Source of the DNA: Diploptera punctata
Lineage: Eukaryota > Arthropoda > Insecta > Blattodea > Blaberidae
DNA: 64,000 nucleotides
Direction of reading: 5' to 3'
NCBI GenBank assembly: GCA_030220185.1
Contig: JASPKZ010003844.1
Span: 1,373,001 to 1,437,000, forward strand
The notes under the pieces were generated by a model, which saw only the letters and a program-made list of their open reading frames with translations, was not told the origin of the DNA and made no database searches. Of this stretch, positions 31,851-41,480 are shown in pieces; positions within the stretch are counted from its first letter, which is position 1; the number at the start of each line of letters is the position of its first letter. Made by a program: the position numbers and the translations under genes.

Positions 31851-32093
31851 TTAAATATAAAATTGGTACCTGGTAAGTCAGTCGTCCTCAACTAAATTAT
31901 TAAACTTAATTAAGTAGTTCCAATATGGAGGCCTTTCAAAAACAATGTTTCATCTTCTGCATTTTCACTAGTTAAAACAATGTTTAGTTAAAATGCAGAA
32001 GATGAAAGGCCTCCATATTGGAACTACTTAATGAAGTTTAATAATTCAGTTGAGGACGACTGACTTATCAGGTACCATTTTTATATTTAATAA
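31849..32093. mobile_element. hairpin MITE, arms about 105 bp
   Basis: 31849-31957 and 31985-32093 are near-perfect inverted copies. Shared strings include CAGTCGTCCTCAACT, AAGTAGTTCCAATATGGAGG and CATCTTCTGCATTTT. The loop is only about 30 bp. It lies at the N-terminal side of the DDE transposase inside the long-TIR element and has no coding content. Confidence 0.8.
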
Positions 32094-32344
32094 CTTATTA
32101 CATAACTTCAACGGTGCTTTAATATGAATTTTAAAAGTGTTGAAAATTCGGCATAACTGTAAAGATGTTCCATGATACTTTCACGTAGGCCTAACGCAAC
32201 TGATACTGAAGTAACTTATCAGATGTTATTGTAATAACCAATATGGGAATAAATACCTATACTGAAAAAAAAATCAGTGTCAATATATCACAGTACTCAC
32301 GGGGAAATGAAAAAAAAAAAAAGAAGGAAAGAAAAAAAGGTGGC

Positions 32345-32425
32345 CTGCGTGATTTGAACCATCAGTGTTCGAACTCAAATCCATCGCTTTAACCATTAAG
32401 CCACAGGTTAACTACGCAGATTCTG
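32345..32425 (-). tRNA. tRNA-like sequence in right arm of long-TIR element
   Basis: On the minus strand: GTGGCTTAATGGTTAAAGCG (A-box side), then GGTTCAAATCACGCAGG (B-box side). Acceptor ends partly pair (CTGCGTAG/CACGCAG). The counterpart at 30350-30420 (CTTTAGCTCAGTGGTTATAGCG) is more decayed. Probably an element-borne Pol III promoter, not a decoding tRNA. Confidence 0.4.
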
Positions 32426-32787
32426 CGTGTTTCACTCTGAGCTAAGGCTCTCATTGTACCGATGCTACTTTAACCTGTGCAGTGGCGTACAATCGTTTGC
32501 TGAGTTCGAAATTTTAAGGAATTTAATAAACCAATATTTAATAAACGTTCTTGGTTAATTGTTAGCAATCAGGATCTCGGAATTATTACAAACATCTGAA
32601 GTTATTGTAGTATTATTTTCTTCCCTACTTTGTTCTCTTACTGATTTATCTGTATTAATTATAGATTACTTTCTTTCCCTATAACTAGCCCATTTTTCCC
32701 CCTAGACCATTGGTCCTCTATTTCAAATTACTTGTATAATACCCCTCTGTAAGCAGTTAAATTTGTGCGGTATAATTCATTTACACC

Positions 32788-32831
<44 letters not shown>

Positions 32832-32935
32832 ATTATACATGAAATCCCATTTTATAGACACTGATGCTGAGGAGTTAGTTTATAAACTTGACACTTGCAG
32901 TGATACTTGTTTCATGTTCTGTAATTTAGCATATA

Positions 32936-32939
<4 letters not shown>

Positions 32940-32974
<35 letters not shown>

Positions 32975-33000
32975 TGTGAGCCTGTCTGTCTGTCTGTACT
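32940..33000. repeat. (TA)n and (CTGT)n simple repeats
   Basis: A TA run at 32937-32972 is followed by GTGAGCCTGTCTGTCTGTCTG, just outside the right arm of the long-TIR element. Confidence 0.85.
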
Positions 33001-33079
33001 CTATGGACTCAATATCTACTTGACAGATTTGAAGGGGGTCTTCACTATCACCTAAATAATTTTTAGTTTAAATACGTTT

Positions 33080-33295
33080 TAAGATTTTTTTTTGCAGCCC
33101 AGTTTTAGTTGTTTATTTTTTCATTTTTATTTTACTCTTTCTTGAGGCCTTTGACATCAATAATTAGCTTGGTCCCTTAGAGAATTTCCAGTTAAATTTT
33201 TTTTTTTTGCATTTGGGTTTTATTTGTTTAATTTTTCCATTTTTATTTTACTCTTTGGCCCTAGACATCAATAATTAGCTTAGTTATGTTATAAT
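33080..33295. repeat. imperfect tandem duplication, period about 118 bp
   Basis: The block with TTTTTCATTTTTATTTTACTC and GACATCAATAATTAGCTT occurs twice (about 33085-33175 and 33205-33290), with small differences such as CTTCTTGAGGC against CTTTGGCCC. No frame. Confidence 0.75.
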
Positions 33296-33818
33296 TATTT
33301 TGTATTATTCAATTCTTGATTGAACAACATAAATAAACTTGTTTTTAATTAGAATGTCGTGTTTAATATTAATGACATACAAAATAACAAGTTAATTCTT
33401 AACAAAATCATATGAACCAGTATTCATATTAAAAAGTCTCTATTGCAAAGACGTCTGAAGATTTGTTCTTTTCTTTTTTTTTGTAGTTACAAAATACTCT
33501 TGTACCTAACGCTTATGGAAAGTGTGTTTTAATCAATCCTTTTTTTTAAACTTACCATGTAAATAGGTATTTAAATGTTTTCTATTATGAAAATATGATT
33601 GAGGGTAAATTGAAAAAATAAGATATACAAAAATATATTTAAAATGAGAAAAACTGACATTTACATTATAAAAATGTGACAGAAGTTACTTTATCTATAT
33701 TCACATCACAGAAATCCAATATTAGCACAATAAAATTCAATATTCGCCTCAGAGAGTAGTGTATTCGGAAGAACACTACTACAAATTCTGGAGGCAATTA
33801 AGAAAATATTTTAGATAC
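33296..33818. other. unassigned AT-rich spacer
   Basis: No recognised feature; T-rich runs only. Confidence 0.4.
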
Positions 33819-33938
33819 AGGGCTTCCAATATAAAACCGGACACGCCTCACGGGGTTTCACCCGTCAGGCTGCGCTCTCTCCTCGTCCGCATTTCACTCT
33901 GCCAGCCGCAGAGTGTCCGGTTTTATACTGGAAACCCT
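33819..33938. mobile_element. small hairpin MITE, 120 bp
   Basis: The outer 26 bp are inverted copies: AGGGCTTCCAATATAAAACC... at the left and ...GGTTTTATACTGGAAACCCT at the right. GTGTCCGG/CCGGACAC extends the pairing, and the centre is GC-rich (CACGGGGTTTCACCCG). Flanks are AT-rich with no certain TSD. The whole unit would fold into one hairpin as RNA or single-stranded DNA. Confidence 0.7.
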
Positions 33939-34537
33939 ATAGTTTTTCTAACTTTTCAATGAAAATGTTGGGTTGGAATTTCATTAATACACAGCCGTAA
34001 TAATCTTTTCATATTTAATTAAACATGTTCAGTGAATTTGTATAAGACACACGAATACAGAACACAATGCACCAAGCCTAAGACATGAATACACACAACA
34101 ATAGCCCACACAATCTGCAGATATAATTCAAATATCCTGGAAGTGTTATGACAATATATGTTGAAGCATATGAAAATTAAATTCAACAAGAGAACTTAAG
34201 AATTTACAAAATGCATTGTAAACAAGAATACGTCTAATTTATCTTCTCATATAGAAGTCCCTAAAAATGTATTAGGCCTACATCTCCAAATGTTAAAATT
34301 TTCAATTTGAATAGTTGTGTCACAGAGCCAATTTACTCAAGTTGAGACTCCTTCAGGAGATCCTGGGTTCGAAACCCGAAGTCGATCAAGATAACAGATT
34401 TTTTTTCTAGGTTTCCCTAAATCCTCAAAGCAAATTCTGGGTTATAATTACATTACTATAGCTCATTTTCACCTTTTTATAGTGTATCATAAAAAAATTA
34501 ATAAAATTAGAAATAGACGTGATTATGATCTTACATG
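33939..34537. other. spacer with a tRNA T-arm-like scrap
   Basis: Mostly AT-rich and unassigned. At about 34345-34395, CTGGGTTCGAAACCCGAAG resembles a tRNA B-box/T arm, probably a broken SINE head. Confidence 0.35.
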
Positions 34538-34850
34538 TCCACCGCTGTGTTCTCGAGGTAGCATGCTGCCTTGTCACGCAACGGGCCCAGGTTGATTCCC
34601 GTGAGGTTTTTCCGGGTTTTTCCTCACCTGTAGGACAAAATTTAGGAAGCGTAGGGTCCAAAGGTCCCCAAAAATCATCCGGCCATCATCAACAGCATCC
34701 TTATCATTATCATCACCATCCTTCACCGGTGTGGAAGTCAACGGGAAGCTACAACACCTATAATTCCCTAGTAAAGCTGCAAAGCATAGCATCAAAATAC
34801 TATGATTGCAGTGAAAGACCTACTCTCGGGCAGAATTACTATGTAATGTA
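34538..34850 (+). mobile_element. tRNA-derived SINE, family C, copy 5
   Basis: From CCACCGCTGTGTTCTCGAGG to CAGAATTACTATG. The T arm has lost bases (CCCAGGTTGATTCCCGTGAGG), so the internal promoter is damaged. It faces copy 6 (34875-35203) tail to tail across a 25-bp TA run. Confidence 0.85.
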
Positions 34851-34874
34851 ATATATATATATATATATATATAT

Positions 34875-35200
34875 ATCCATACATAATAATTCTGCCCGAG
34901 GGCAAGTCTTTCACTGCAATATAGCATTTTTATGTTATGATTTGCGGCTTTACTAGGGAATTACATGTGTGGTAGCGTCCCGTTGCTTTCACACCGATAA
35001 AGGTTGATGATGATAACGATAAGGATGATGATGATGGCCGGATGATTTTCGGCGACCGTTGGACCCTAAGCTTCCTGATATTTGTCTTACAGGTGAGGAA
35101 AAATCCCGAAAAAACCACACCCAGGAGCCTGTCCCGACCGGGAATCGAACCCGGGCCCGCTGCGTAACAAGGCAGCACGTTACATCGAGACCACAGCGGT

Positions 35201-35203
<3 letters not shown>
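34875..35203 (-). mobile_element. tRNA-derived SINE, family C, copy 6
   Basis: Reversed copy: starts (left) near CATACATAATAATTCTGCCCG and ends at CCACAGCGGTGGA, followed by (TA)n. The head has an intact B-box complement (GGGAATCGAACCCGGG). With copy 5 it forms a large imperfect palindrome. Confidence 0.9.
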
Positions 35204-35239
<36 letters not shown>

Positions 35240-35673
35240 CAAATGCGTATACATTACTTTCATTTGCATCAATTTGCAAAATAATTATGTACAATAATAA
35301 CTTAGAGTTTTATATTATTTTGTTTTCATTGCGGTCCGGAACATTTAAATAAGTGGCAAGATAAATTATTGTTTCGCCAATTTAGGGTTACGTAAATGTC
35401 AATTGCTCCACAATCTAAATTAAATAAAACTGTGATGGTTTTGTTACAATTGACACTTGATATCAGCAAAGTCCCAAACAGTAAAATTGGCATTATTTCA
35501 ATAACTGATTAATTTATGGACTCCCGTTTAAAGGGACTATATAAACATAATAATATGCTGAAAGTAATCAATAAAAGAATTCAAAATGTTAAGAAATATT
35601 ATTTTTCAATAAATGACATATTTAAATTCAAAATAACCGACACGTTAAATAAAAACCAGATTGTATAAAACAC
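35204..35673. other. unassigned spacer
   Basis: Begins with a (TA)n run (35203-35233). Otherwise unassigned AT-rich sequence. Confidence 0.4.
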
Positions 35674-36204
35674 TAGCTAATACCCGGCGTTCGCTGCTAC
35701 CCCGAAAAAAATGAAAATTAATGTGTTCTTATGACTAGCTGAATAAGTAAAAGGAAAAATGAATATCGTAATTATTTTTAGATTCCCCCTGCTGATTACC
35801 CGACGCTGCCCGGGAATATACGTATCCCGAAATCCTTGGCATAAATAAGCTGAAAAACAAAAATTAATATTTTTTATGTTTAGTTGAATAAGTAAAAATA
35901 AAAATTATATCGTATTTTTTTAGATAACCTGTACTGATTACCCGTCGCTGCCCGGGAATCTACTTATCCCGATCTCCTTGGCATAAATGAGCTGAAAGTA
36001 GAAAATTATTTTTTTATTATTAGTTTAATAAGTAAGAGGATAAAATTTATATTATAGTTTTTTTAGATTCCCCGTACTGATTACCCGGTTTTGTCCGGGA
36101 ATCTAATTTATCCCGATCATCTTGGCATAAATGAGCTGAAAGACGAAAATTAATATGTTTCTATGTTTATTTCAATAAGTAAAAGGAAAAATTATTATAA
36201 ATTT

Positions 36205-36435
36205 ATATAAAATGTGCTAGACAGAGTGGGTGCAGGAAGAACAATGCCGGAACTAATAAAGAAGAGGGAAAGAAATTAGATAGGCCACTGGCTAAGAAGA
36301 AAATGCCTGCTGACGGATGCCCTAGAAGGAATGGTCAACAGAAAGAAAGTTAGAGGCAGAAAAAGACATCAGATGATAGACAATATTAAAATAAATGGTT
36401 TGTATGCAGTTACAAAAAGGAAGAACACTATGAAT
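36205..36435 (+). mobile_element. LINE reverse-transcriptase C-terminal fragment
   Basis: One frame reads RVGAGRTMPELIKKRERN, a stop, IGHWLRRKCLLTDALEGMV, NRKKVRGRKRHQMIDNIKIN. The pattern IGH.LRR...L..ALEG...R...GR.R..M.D.I is the end of many insect LINE proteins. Neither family A nor family B. No tail retained. Confidence 0.65.
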
Positions 36436-36447
36436 GAATGAATATCG

Positions 36448-36742
36448 TAAACGCCGTAGCGTAGTGGTTAAGGCACTGAGCTACAAGCCGGAGGGTCGAG
36501 GGTTCAAGTCCCGTTGGGGTCAGGATTTTTAAACTGACCCAAACCCTCTGGCGGCACTATGGCCCTGGGGTCAACTCAGCCTCTAACGGAAATGAGTACC
36601 GGACGCTTGTTCTGGGGTAAAGACGGCCGTCACGCAGGGCTGACAACCCGGCTGACATGAAGTGCCGATTGTCTAGAAAAAGTGGGAGCCTTAACCTCCT
36701 ACTACCCCAAGGACCTCCGGGTCTGTTGTGGGATCACTTTAA
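36448..36742 (+). mobile_element. tRNA-derived SINE, family J, copy 2
   Basis: tRNA-like head GCCGTAGCGTAGTGGTTAAGG ... GGGTTCAAGTCCCGTTGG, then CTGGCGGCACTATGGCCCTG, CAGCCTCTAACGGAAATGAG, GCCGATTGTCTAGAAA and CCCCAAGGACCTCCGGGTC. This is the intact reference for the mariner-split copy at 17590-19145. It is GC-rich compared with its surroundings. Confidence 0.75.
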
Positions 36743-37619
36743 TTATTTAAGGTACCTCGTGCTGATTACTCAGCATTGCTCTTTAATCTACTTATCCCGA
36801 TATTCTTGCTATAAATGAACTGAAAGACAAAATTCGTTTTTTGAGTTATCCATAAAAGAATTGCACGCCGTGCACTGCTACGCTTGCCCGGAAATCTACT
36901 TTTCCGATCTTCTTGGCAAAGACACAAAATGGTTATTGTGAGTTATCCGTAAAAGATAAACATATGCTGTCATGGACTTTTTTGTAGAGGTTTTTTTTTA
37001 GATATTCAATTATGTATACATTAATTTTGTGTATTTGTTATGACTTAGGCAGCGTAAGTTATTTAAGTGTCCAAAAAAGCTACTTTCACAAAGGGTGATT
37101 TTTACGGGTGTAAGAGTTGAGTATCATAACTCTCTTACAGCCTATAACCATCCCGGGAAACTCCTGAACATTTTGCAAAAAGGCCCATCACAATAAAATG
37201 AACGGTATGGCAGTGCATAAAAAACGAAGAACAAACATGTATTTTTATATACGCGGAGTGCGCTGCTAAACCTAAATGAATTAAACGTGTTTTAATGTTT
37301 AGTTAAATAAGTGAAAAAATATATAAATTTATATCGCAATTATCAGTTAAGCGGTTGTTTTGTTGAGTTGGAGATACATTTGTCGGTTTACGGGTAAATC
37401 AATCGTTTTAGAGGTAGATTCATCGGTTTAATGGTGGTTTTATCCCTTTAGAGGTAACTTGATCAGTTTATGAGTAGTTTCTCGTTTTAGAGGTACTTTA
37501 ATCGGTTTACTGGTAGTTTAGGTCTTTATAGAGGTAGTTTGATTAGCTACTCGTAATGTGGACCTTATAGAGATAATTCATCGGTATAGAGGAAGTTTGG
37601 TCGGATCGGTTAGACTTTT

Positions 37620-38930
37620 TAGATTATGTTTCTGGGTTAGGTTAGGTATCGGTTAGGTCAGGTATCGGTCACGTATCGGTCAGATTAGGTAAGGTCTGGT
37701 TCGGTTAGGTAAGGATATGTTAGGTTAAGTTTAGTTAGGTTCGGTTAGGTTAGGTGAGGGGTAGTTCAGGGTTAGATAAGGTTTAGGTCAGGTTTAGGGG
37801 AGGTTTAGGTGAGGTTTAGTTCCGGGTTAGGCCTGGGTTTGGGTCCGGGTTGGAGTTCGGGTTCAGTTTGAGTTCGGATTCGGGTTCAGTTTGGTTTCGG
37901 GTTTGGGATCAGTTTGAATTCAGTTCAGGTTTCAGTTTTGAGTTCAGTTTTTCTTTCAGTTTTTGTTTCGGGGTTTGGTTGGTTTTTTGTTTTGGATTCG
38001 GGTTTTGGTTTCGAGTTTGTATTCAGGTTGGGTACAGGTTAGGTTAGGTTAGGCTCGGTTAGGTTATGTTAGGCACGGTTGTGTTAGGCTCGGGTTAGAT
38101 TGGTGTTAGGTTCAGTTTAGGGTCAGTATAGGTTCAGTGTACGTTCAGTGTAGGTTCAATTGAGTCTCAGTGTATTTTTAGTTTAGGTTCCGTTTATGTC
38201 CGGTTTAGGTTAGGTTATGTTCAGGTTAGATTTTGGTTAGGTTCAGGTTAGGTTGAGATTTAGTTAAGGTTAGGTTAGGATAGGTTCGGTTAGGCACAGT
38301 TGGGTTAGGTTAAGGTTCGGTTTAGATTCGTGTTAGGTTCAATTTAGGTTTAGTTTAGGGTCAGTGTAGGTTCAGTGTACGTTCAGTGTAGGTTTACTTT
38401 AGGTTCGATTTAGGTTCGGTTAGTATAGTATATCTTAGTATAGTTTAGGTTCAGGTTAGGTTCAGATTAGGTTCCATTTAGGTGCATGTTAGTTTCAGTC
38501 TAGGTTCAAGTTAGGTTCATACTAGGTTTAGGTTAGGTTCAGGTAGGTTCAGGCTAGGTTTAAGTTAAGTTCAGGTAAGGTTCAGGTTGGGTTCAAGTTA
38601 GGTTCAGGTTAGGTTCATGCTAGGTTCAGGCTGGGTTCAAGTTATATTAACATTTGATGCAGGTAAAGTTCTAGTTATGTAAAAGTTAGGTTCAGGATAT
38701 GCCCAGGTTAGGTTCGGGCTAGGTTCAAGTTAGGTTCAGGGTAGGTTCAAGTTAGGTTCAGGTTAGGTTCAGTTATGTTCGGTTAGTTTTAGTTCGGTTA
38801 GGTTGGGTTATGTTTCATTAGGTTATGTTAGGTTACGATAGATTCCGTCAGGTCCGGTCAGTTGTAGGTCATATTCGGTTAGGTTTGGTGAGTATAGGTT
38901 AGTATGGTACAGGTCATGTCATATAAGCGT
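37620..38930 (+). repeat. degenerate GGTTA (TTAGG-like) tract, about 1.3 kb
   Basis: Long runs of GGTTAGGTTAGG and GGTTCAGGTTAGG with many variants (GGTTCGG, GGTTCAAG, TTTAGG, GGTTCAGTGTAGG). TTAGG is the ancestral insect telomere repeat; this strand shows it directly. The variants, especially the GGTTCA period, suggest either very old interstitial telomeric DNA or an independent GGTTA-rich satellite. It lies between two copies of an element end (37088-37245 and 38946-39112). Confidence 0.8.
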
Positions 38931-39261
38931 CCTTTTTTTCACTATAAAGGGTGGTTTTTAAAGGTATAGTAGTTGGGTATCACGACCCTCTTACAGCCAA
39001 TGTTCATCCCGGGAATCTCCTGAACATTTTGAAAAAAGCACCATCATAATCGGAGAACGGTATGTTAGCGCATAAAATACGAACAAACAAACAAACATTC
39101 ATTTGTATATATTAGATGTAGGGCCTAAGAACAGAAAATCTTAAGAGGAAAAAGAAGAAGAAAATACATAAGATTAGAGAAAAGACAGTTAAGCATAGAG
39201 TACTCTGACTTAAATTAAAAGGATGAACAAAAAAAATCAATTTGTAAATCTTACGTAGACT

Positions 39262-39915
39262 ATTCACTCATGCCCCAACGGAAGTCAATGACCAAATACG
39301 TTTCATTAAATTTTGTTTTTCTATCAATGACAGTCATGTTTCACCTCAATATTTATCGATTTCTGTTTACCAAAATAAGGAAAACTCCTCATTTTTAATA
39401 TTCTGAACAGGTTAGAGCATTATTTTGCAGTGACTGACTCTATAACAATAATTACGTTGAATATAGCAAATAATGACCAGATTCCTTCGAACTACACATT
39501 TGATAATTGTGTGTTCAATAATTGTGTTTTAAATAATAATTTTACTGAGTTGTTTCCTTAAAAAATTAATTAATAACCTTAAATGTTGGTTATAATGTAC
39601 AGTTTGACGAGTTTCATTTTTTCTCCACTAGGGTGCATTCTTACAATATTACGATTCTATTTGACAATAAGTAATATGATCAAGTTGCAGGAGATGAACA
39701 AATGAAACGTAACCAAACATTTCTCATTTGTTTTCAATCATCTCCGTTTACACTACATACGTAAATATTTTAAAATAACTATATTTAAATAATGATTTGT
39801 GAGTAAACAGCCTAATTTTATTCGTTAAATAGTCCAATGAAATGCCACTCTTGATTTTCAAATCCTCTAGATAAATTGAAAATTACTCGTGACATTACTT
39901 ACGATAAATATTTAT
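39262..39915 (-). repeat. dispersed repeat family F, copy 2 (reversed)
   Basis: Starts near GACTATTCACTCATGCCCC and ends with the complement of the family start (CATTACTTACGATAAATATTTA). It keeps the roughly 300-bp middle part (GCAGTGACTGACTC, CATTCTTACAATATTACG) also found in copy 1 and lost in copy 3. More diverged than copies 1 and 3. Confidence 0.6.
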
Positions 39916-40470
39916 TAATGTATTCAGATGTAGGGGACTTGACAGAATTTATTGCCCATGCATAGATAAATATGTTTTCTTAAAATGTATGTACGTGAGT
40001 ACGTGTACGATGTTTGTGTTGATCCTATGAACATATATTTCTGAAGAGACACGCCATAGAAGTGATTTCAAGCATTTTACTATTTTTCTAATAAATAGCC
40101 ACGACCTCGTTTCAGTAACATGAAGTTTAGATATACAGAATCATAAATTGTTTCCTATTGCTTGTTATTTTTAAATTAGAAGAGCTCACAAAAAATAACA
40201 ACAAAATATGTATATTTTCATGAACACATAAAATATTGTTATTTTGTTCGATTTATCATTATGTTAATGTTAGGTAACCGAATACCCCGTAAGGGTAGGC
40301 CTATATTGTATAATATACTATATTGTGCGGACTGTAATATCCGAGATCTTTCATTCCACCAACTAGAATTTGACATTCCAGGTTTTAGTAATTTTTTCAA
40401 AATAACGCTTACGCTTTTTAATAAAGAACGATTTTATATAATTTCATTCAATTTAACTTCATTTTAACAA

Positions 40471-40502
<32 letters not shown>

Positions 40503-40602
40503 GTGGGTGTGTTAAAATATCTCTTATATATTTCAATAAAGAACGACTTTCTTACAATTTAATTCAAATAAATTTAATTCTAACAAACATTGTGTATATA
40601 TA
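39916..40602. other. unassigned AT-rich spacer
   Basis: Contains a (TA)n run (40471-40497) flanked by two related segments (AATAAAGAACGA.TTT...ATTTAATTC and AACAAACAT), a short local duplication. No gene recognised. Confidence 0.45.
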
Positions 40603-40945
40603 TGTCCACTGCTGTGGTCTCGAGGTAGCGTGCTGCCTTGTCACGCAGGGGGCCTGGGTTCGATCTCCGGCCGGGGCAGTTTTTCTAGGTGAGGTTTTTA
40701 TTGGGGTTTTTCCTCACCTGTAAGACAAATGTCAGGAAAACTTTAAGGCCCAAACGGTCCCCGAAATCATATGATTATCATCGTCAACATCATCCTTATC
40801 ATTATCATCATCATCATCGCCATCCTTCACCGGTGTGGAAAGCAACGGGAAGCTACCACACCTACAATTCCCTAGTAAAGCTGCAAGCATAGCATGAAAA
40901 TGCTATGATTGCAGTGAAAGACCTGCCTTCGGGCAGAATTACTAT

Positions 40946-40947
<2 letters not shown>
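40603..40947 (+). mobile_element. tRNA-derived SINE, family C, copy 7
   Basis: From CCACTGCTGTGGTCTCGAGG to ACTATGGATA, followed by a 48-bp (TA)n tract (40948-40995). Preceded by TATATATATG, so it probably inserted in TA-rich DNA. Complete body; the CAT-rich block is expanded. Confidence 0.9.
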
Positions 40948-40998
<51 letters not shown>

Positions 40999-41004
40999 TA
41001 AGAA

Positions 41005-41250
41005 AGTTTTCTTGGGTTTTCCGCGTCATGGATTCAAGTTCGGCCTCTGGATTCCGACGTTTCGGCATGATCCCACATGCCATTATCAAGGAATGATAGC
41101 TTCGAGTCACAGGTTTAAGTCTTATATAATTAAACACATAGAAAACTCTATCACAGGTTTAGGTATTATATAATTAGAGACATGTTTAATTATATAAGAC
41201 CTAAACCTGTGACTCGAACCTATCATTCCTTGATAATGGCATGTGCTTCT
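41005..41250 (-). mobile_element. PLE terminal unit with long inverted arms
   Basis: Two arms of about 62 bp (41078-41140 and 41184-41247) are near-perfect inverted copies (CATTATCAAGGAATGATAG, CGAGTCACAGGTTTAAGTC, TTATATAATTAAAC). Outside the left arm lies a hammerhead-like core on the minus strand (41054-41091). The unit ends near AAGAAAGTTTTCTTGGG. The right arm stops inside the hammerhead sequence, where a family-D SINE begins. The plan is like that at 7816-8003. Confidence 0.65.
41054..41091 (-). ncRNA. hammerhead-ribozyme-like motif of PLE
   Basis: Minus strand: CTTGATAAT, a perfect 6-bp stem GGCATG/CATGCC with loop TGGGAT, then GAAACGTCGG. The stem and GAAAC box are textbook; the first core box (TTGATAA) departs from CUGANGA, so this copy may be dead. 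Confidence 0.5.
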
Positions 41251-41480
41251 AGTCCCGAGGGTCGCTGGTTCAAATGCAACCTCGGATTAATTTTTAGGAT
41301 GTAAAAATCCAAGGAAGAATTCCTCCGGGATGGGTCAGGGGTCTGAAGATTTTCAGATTGGTAAAAGAAACGCAAACCTGGATAAAAAAAGGTCTCTGTG
41401 CAAATTTTAATTGACTTTCATCCATCCTAGTAATACCTTAGTTTGTTACTACATAGATGTCTCACTGATCGGAATTCTGG
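41240..41480 (+). mobile_element. tRNA-derived SINE, family D, copy 1
   Basis: Starts within a T arm (GAGGGTCGCTGGTTCAAATGC), then GGATGTAAAAATCCAAGGA, CTGAAGATTTTCAGATTGG, AAAAAGGTCTCTGTGCAAATT and ATCCTAGTAATACCTTAG. Related to 53000-53230 (+) and 57478-57735 (-). Confidence 0.65.

Larger units (their letters stand above)
30040..32932 (-). mobile_element. DNA transposon with long inverted repeats and tRNA-like arm segments
   Basis: Left arm from ATGCTAAATT (30040) and right arm ending AATTTAGCAT (32932) are inverted copies. Both carry GAAACAAGT.TCACTGCAAG, GTCAAGTTTATAAACTAA and GGGATTTCATGTAT, a (TA)n run, and GCACAAATTTAACTGC. Weaker similarity continues inward to a tRNA-like sequence in each arm (about 30350-30420 plus, 32345-32425 minus) and a poly-pyrimidine block. 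The core holds a broken DDE transposase on the minus strand. TSD not determined because of AT-rich flanks. Confidence 0.65.
35674..39112 (+). mobile_element. composite element N with 143-bp subrepeats and paired terminal modules
   Basis: Starts ACTAGCTAATACCCGGCGTT, a kind of start seen in non-LTR element fragments. Next come subrepeats (CTGATTACCCG...CCCGGGAATCTACTTATCCC, CTTGGCATAAATGAGCTGAAA) at about 35794, 35936 and 36079, and again near 36760 and 36880. A module at 37088-37245 (GGGTGATTTTTACGG, CTCTTACAGCC, ATCCCGGGAA.CTCCTGAACATTTTG, ACGAACAAACA-type end) recurs at 38946-39112. Between them lies the GGTTA tract. A LINE fragment and a SINE sit inside. Class unknown. Confidence 0.55.

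Noticed and set aside
31497..31895. 132-codon plus-strand frame (MQMKGIELVFVQ...)
   Set aside because: Antisense shadow of the minus-strand DDE transposase pseudogene.
37850..38047. Phe/Ser/Gly-rich open frame resembling a low-complexity protein
   Set aside because: It lies in the degenerate GGTTA/GGTTCAG tract and reflects its codon pattern only.
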